IMG/VR virus record: IMGVR_UViG_3300042992_000086
Location: 1 to 22,671 of that record
Strand: one strand, 5' to 3'
DNA length: 22,671 nt
Origin: a virus
The translations under genes and the position numbers were made by a program. Positions 20,811 to 22,671 of this stretch are shown piece after piece; the stretch's first letter is position 1, and each line of letters starts with the position of its first letter. A model generated the notes under the pieces. That model had not been told where the DNA came from, ran no database searches, and worked only from the letters and a program-made list of their open reading frames with translations.

Positions 20811-21663
20811 TTCTCATTTCTTTTAACGGGTTGATTCCGTAAACTTCAAAACCTAACCCCGAGTTAAAATTACATAAAATTTGGTCGTTTATTCCCGTAT
20901 GCTTCCCGCCCGTTTCCATATCTTTTACTTTTTCAACTCCTATCATTGTGTTATATTTCATCGTTTCGTGTTTAATTAGCCTGTGAATAACAAACATATC
21001 ATCGCATCTATTTAGAAAAGCCTTCCCGCCTTCTATGTGGTCTTTAAGTGGTGGTTTCAAGTGTCCCTTAAAATCGCCGTCCGTGTATAAATTTGCGCTT
21101 CTTCCACTTTCAGTATTTGGGTGCGTGTTTATGTAAATAGTCATACCCGTTTTGTTTACGAATTCCCGCGCCTTATTCATAAACGTGTAATTTCCTTCGT
21201 AAGTCATTTCGCGGTCTAATCCTGTGAACGGGTCTATTAAACCGACATCGCATTTGGACTTAGAAAAGATTTCCAAAAGTTCCAACGGCTTGTAAAGTTT
21301 GCTATTATCCACGAAGTAGAAAAATTGTTCTAGGTAAGCGGAATAGGAATGTATTTGGTTTGTCGTTAGATTCTTGAATGGTTCGCCACTATACATTTGT
21401 ATTAAATCCCGCAGTATTTGTCCCTTTTGATTTTCTCCCGACCATATGCAGAATTTAAGTCCGTGTTTTAATGCAAGAACAAGGAAGTACCAAAATACCC
21501 AATAAGTTTTACCTACGTTGTCGTGTCCTAAAATTATGTTTAGTTGCTTAGGTTTGAAGCGTAAATAATCGTCTAATACGCAATCAATTTTTAAGCCTTG
21601 TTGAATCTTACCTTCTTTGTAGTCGAGTAGGTATTGTAAGCTATCTCCTTGTTTAGTCAGCAT
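20794..21663 (-). CDS. DnaB-like replicative helicase, RecA-fold ATPase
   Basis: 289 residues from ATG 21663, which overlaps the upstream stop by 11 nt. Walker A is GHDNVGKT (46-53). Walker B is VGLID at about 140-144, followed by PFTG. A motif-3-like YINTHPN has its His at about 181. A further basic, DNA-contacting-type segment follows. The size is that of a single RecA domain with no DnaB N-terminal primase-interaction domain. The family includes DnaB C-terminal domain helicases and RepA-like hexameric ATPases, which unwind DNA at the fork using ATP. Its place directly after the putative initiator supports a replication role. It could instead be a RepA/RadA-like ATPase rather than a processive helicase. 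Confidence 0.75.
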   Translation of the reverse strand: MLTKQGDSLQYLLDYKEGKIQQGLKIDCVLDDYLRFKPKQLNIILGHDNVGKTYWVFWYFLVLALKHGLKFCIWSGENQKGQILRDLIQMYSGEPFKNLTTNQIHSYSAYLEQFFYFVDNSKLYKPLELLEIFSKSKCDVGLIDPFTGLDREMTYEGNYTFMNKAREFVNKTGMTIYINTHPNTESGRSANLYTDGDFKGHLKPPLKDHIEGGKAFLNRCDDMFVIHRLIKHETMKYNTMIGVEKVKDMETGGKHTGINDQILCNFNSGLGFEVYGINPLKEMRNGTNK

Positions 21664-22264
21664 TTTTGTAATCTTTAGTGTCCTTCCAATTTAACTTAGC
21701 TAATATGTTTGCGGTTTGTTGCAGGTCGTCCGATAGTTCGTTAGGGTTAATTTTGCGAATATAAGGTAACGTGTTTAAAATAGTTGATTTCCAATTTAGA
21801 ATTTTTTTGTTCTTACCTTTTACGTTAGTACACCAATCGTTTACCTTCCAACTTTCATACTTTAATCGTAGTTCGTTTTTATCTGCGGTTGGTTCTTTAC
21901 TAATTGCATAAGCTATAAACTCTTCGCAAGAAGGTATAACATTTACATTATCATTTACATTATCATTTACATTATCATTTACATTAGCTTCGCTTTTGCT
22001 TATTTCTTGCTTCGGTTTTGCTTCGCTTTTGCTTTCGGTGTGCTTTGTTTTAGGTTTGCTTCCGTTTACGAATTTCTTGTAGTTTGCTTCTAATTGGGGT
22101 GCAATCAACGTAAAGATAGTTTTACTAATTCCTTCTAACTGAATGGTTTTCCCGTTTAATCCTAACTCATAAACTGCGCTCCATACTTCGGCTTGGTTTT
22201 CTTTTGGAAGTTCCTTAATTGCTTCGTAGAAACTTCGGTAAATAATCATTGAATCTCTTTTCAT
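21653..22264 (-). CDS. DUF6291-type phage replication protein (putative initiator)
   Basis: 203 residues from ATG 22264. Longer in-frame forms beginning at TTG 22315 or ATG 22285 would start inside the terminator hairpin, so I reject them. Residues about 1-65 resemble the DUF6291 domain found at the N-terminus of phage replication proteins. Residues about 66-115 are a K/S/E/A-rich linker ending in an N-V-N-D repeat. Residues about 118-190 (CEEFIAYAISKEP, then LRLKYESWKVNDW and NWKSTILNTLPY) resemble the C-terminal part of phage initiator or helicase-loader proteins. The gene overlaps the helicase gene by 11 nt. The linker DNA holds two repeat families (21941-22034), as in lambda O, where the origin lies inside the initiator gene. 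Seen: sequence and repeats. Inferred: origin binding and helicase recruitment. Confidence 0.65.
   Translation of the reverse strand: MKRDSMIIYRSFYEAIKELPKENQAEVWSAVYELGLNGKTIQLEGISKTIFTLIAPQLEANYKKFVNGSKPKTKHTESKSEAKPKQEISKSEANVNDNVNDNVNDNVNVIPSCEEFIAYAISKEPTADKNELRLKYESWKVNDWCTNVKGKNKKILNWKSTILNTLPYIRKINPNELSDDLQQTANILAKLNWKDTKDYKNAD
21941..21985. repeat. AT-rich 12-bp tandem repeat (ATTTACATTATC, 3.75 copies)
   Basis: Three perfect copies of ATTTACATTATC (21941-21952, 21953-21964, 21965-21976) are followed by nine bases of a fourth (21977-21985). In the coding frame they give an N-V-N-D repeat at residues about 94-108 of the replication protein. Together with the adjacent GC-richer 15-bp repeats this looks like an iteron block plus an easily melted region. 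A slippage-expanded linker is the simpler alternative. Confidence 0.9.
21987..22034. repeat. Iteron-like 15-bp repeats GCTTCG(C/G)TTTTGCTT
   Basis: On the plus strand GCTTCGCTTTTGCTT occurs at 21987-22001 and 22020-22034, and GCTTCGGTTTTGCTT (one change) at 22009-22023, overlapping the last copy by four bases. Start offsets are 22 and 11 bp, close to whole turns of the helix. Copy 2 is read in a different codon frame from copies 1 and 3, so protein repetition alone does not explain it. Weaker matches follow at about 22031 and 22042 at the same 11-bp step. Confidence 0.65.
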
Positions 22265-22272
22265 AGGTACAT

Positions 22273-22322
22273 AAAAAAACCCCATTAGGTTTCGCGGTGC
22301 AGCACTACTCCCCAATGAGGTT
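22273..22322 (-). terminator. Intrinsic terminator or leader attenuator upstream of the replication gene
   Basis: On the minus strand AACCTCATTGGG (22322-22311) pairs with CCTAATGGGGTT (22289-22278) as a 12-bp stem with two G-U wobbles. The 21-nt loop contains a small GTGC/GCAC inverted repeat, and seven T residues follow directly (22279-22273). The arrangement is that of a Rho-independent terminator. It ends only 8 nt before the preferred ATG of the next gene (22264), so it lies in that gene's leader. It could simply terminate the DnaA-like gene or act as an attenuator. The loop can also pair with sequence at 22355-22345. Confidence 0.75.
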
Positions 22323-22358
22323 AAATAAGTTTTGTAAATTCGGTCTGCACACCGCTCA

Positions 22359-22366
22359 CAAATATA
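22359..22366 (-). promoter_or_regulatory. Candidate -7 box (TATATTTG) before the replication operon
   Basis: On the minus strand TATATTTG matches the Bacteroidota -7 consensus TAnnTTTG exactly. It lies just after the stop codon of the DnaA-like gene and about 37 nt before the terminator-like hairpin at 22322-22273. The expected -33 element at 19-nt spacing (around 22386-22389) reads GAAC, a poor match to TTTG, so this promoter is weaker evidence than the ones at 18908 and 15518. Transcription would begin near 22352. Confidence 0.4.
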
Positions 22367-22371
22367 ACTAA

Positions 22372-22671
22372 TTAATTCAATATTTGTTCATTTTCGTAAA
22401 ATTTTATTTGATATTCCCCGCGTCTTATTCGTTCTTGAATGTGTTCAAGGTCTTTTAAGCCTCCTGCGTTTTTAACGTCTAGGTATAAATCATTCATCGT
22501 TCTGTTAACCTTAAAGTTATTCATTGCTGCGCGAAGGTGTTCCGTATCGTTGTAAAAGTGCCTATCGTTTATAGATTCCCAAAGGTTCGCATTGTTAAAA
22601 GCGTGAATGCAGGTAGCGTGGTTAAGCCCTAACATTTCGCCGATTTCTATATACGAGAATCCGTACCCGCG
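22372..22671 (-). CDS. DnaA domain IV-like DNA-binding protein (C-terminal part, 5' end outside window)
   Basis: The reading frame is open from the window edge to the TAA at 22374-22372, giving about 99 residues of a longer protein. The first visible residues (GYGFSYIEIGEMLGLNHATC, continuing IHA) read like the DnaA domain IV helix-turn-helix signature, in which an 'IG..LG..HATV.HA' pattern binds DnaA boxes. An internal ATG (22635) exists but lies inside that motif, so it is not the true start. The rest is charged and helical. Seen: the motif and open frame. Known: phages of Bacteroidota often carry small DnaA-C-like proteins beside replication genes. Inferred: it binds DNA, perhaps at the phage origin or a regulatory site. 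No ATPase domain can be seen because the upstream part is missing. A generic HTH regulator is the alternative. Confidence 0.65.
   Translation of the reverse strand, partial: RGYGFSYIEIGEMLGLNHATCIHAFNNANLWESINDRHFYNDTEHLRAAMNNFKVNRTMNDLYLDVKNAGGLKDLEHIQERIRRGEYQIKFYENEQILN

Noticed and set aside
21941-22034. CRISPR-like array
   Set aside because: Repeats are 12 and 15 bp without unique spacers of 25-40 bp, are coding and overlap each other; no Cas genes are present.
22265-22315. N-terminal extension of the replication protein from TTG 22315 or ATG 22285
   Set aside because: The extension would encode the terminator hairpin and T tract; the family-like sequence begins at ATG 22264.
1-22671. 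tRNA or rRNA genes and an integrase or attachment site
   Set aside because: I saw no cloverleaf-type sequence, CCA-ended stem or recombinase motif on either strand by eye; a covariance scan was not possible.

Overview
The window is a block of an AT-rich, tailed double-stranded DNA phage or prophage whose host is most likely in the phylum Bacteroidota, probably a flavobacterium. Evidence: (i) several intergenic gaps carry the Bacteroidota primary-sigma -7 box TAnnTTTG (once with a good TTTG -33 box at 19-nt spacing); (ii) starts lack Shine-Dalgarno sequences and sit behind A/T-rich leaders; (iii) the structural proteins resemble those I know from Bacteroidetes siphophages. Every supported gene is on the minus strand, so the biological order runs from position 22671 down to 1. 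Genes are packed tightly, many with ATGA or TAATG stop/start overlaps. No integrase, lysis genes, tRNA or bacterial flanking genes are present, so temperate versus lytic cannot be decided. Assignments come from motif and family recognition by eye; no search was run.

Replication block (22671-20157): the end of a DnaA domain-IV-like protein; a short gap with a -7 box and a strong terminator-like hairpin; a DUF6291-type replication protein whose linker DNA holds overlapping 15-bp repeats and an AT-rich 12-bp tandem array (a candidate lambda-type origin inside the initiator gene); a RecA-fold DnaB-like helicase; and a DNA methyltransferase.

Recombination and nucleotide block (20157-15588): a coiled-coil protein, NinG, a PD-(D/E)XK nuclease-like protein, a promoter, a small unknown protein, an ERF single-strand annealing protein, a YqaJ-type exonuclease, a MazG-like protein, two unknowns (one membrane), a small protein with an SSB-like acidic tip, a second methyltransferase paralogous to the first but with a different centre, and a small HTH-like protein. 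A terminator closes the block.

Late block (15549-1): a promoter drives an ECF-like sigma factor at the head of the packaging and structural genes: a Cys-rich protein, small and large terminase, a tail-assembly chaperone pair joined by a probable -1 frameshift on a T9 run, tail genes, the tape measure, then an XkdF-type protease, two paralogous coiled-coil proteins flanking two tiny genes, a scaffold-like protein, the major capsid protein, a probable major tail protein, a small protein and the portal (cut by the window edge). Tail genes lie before head genes and the portal comes after the capsid, unlike the usual siphophage order. Terminators follow both the capsid and the tail-tube gene.
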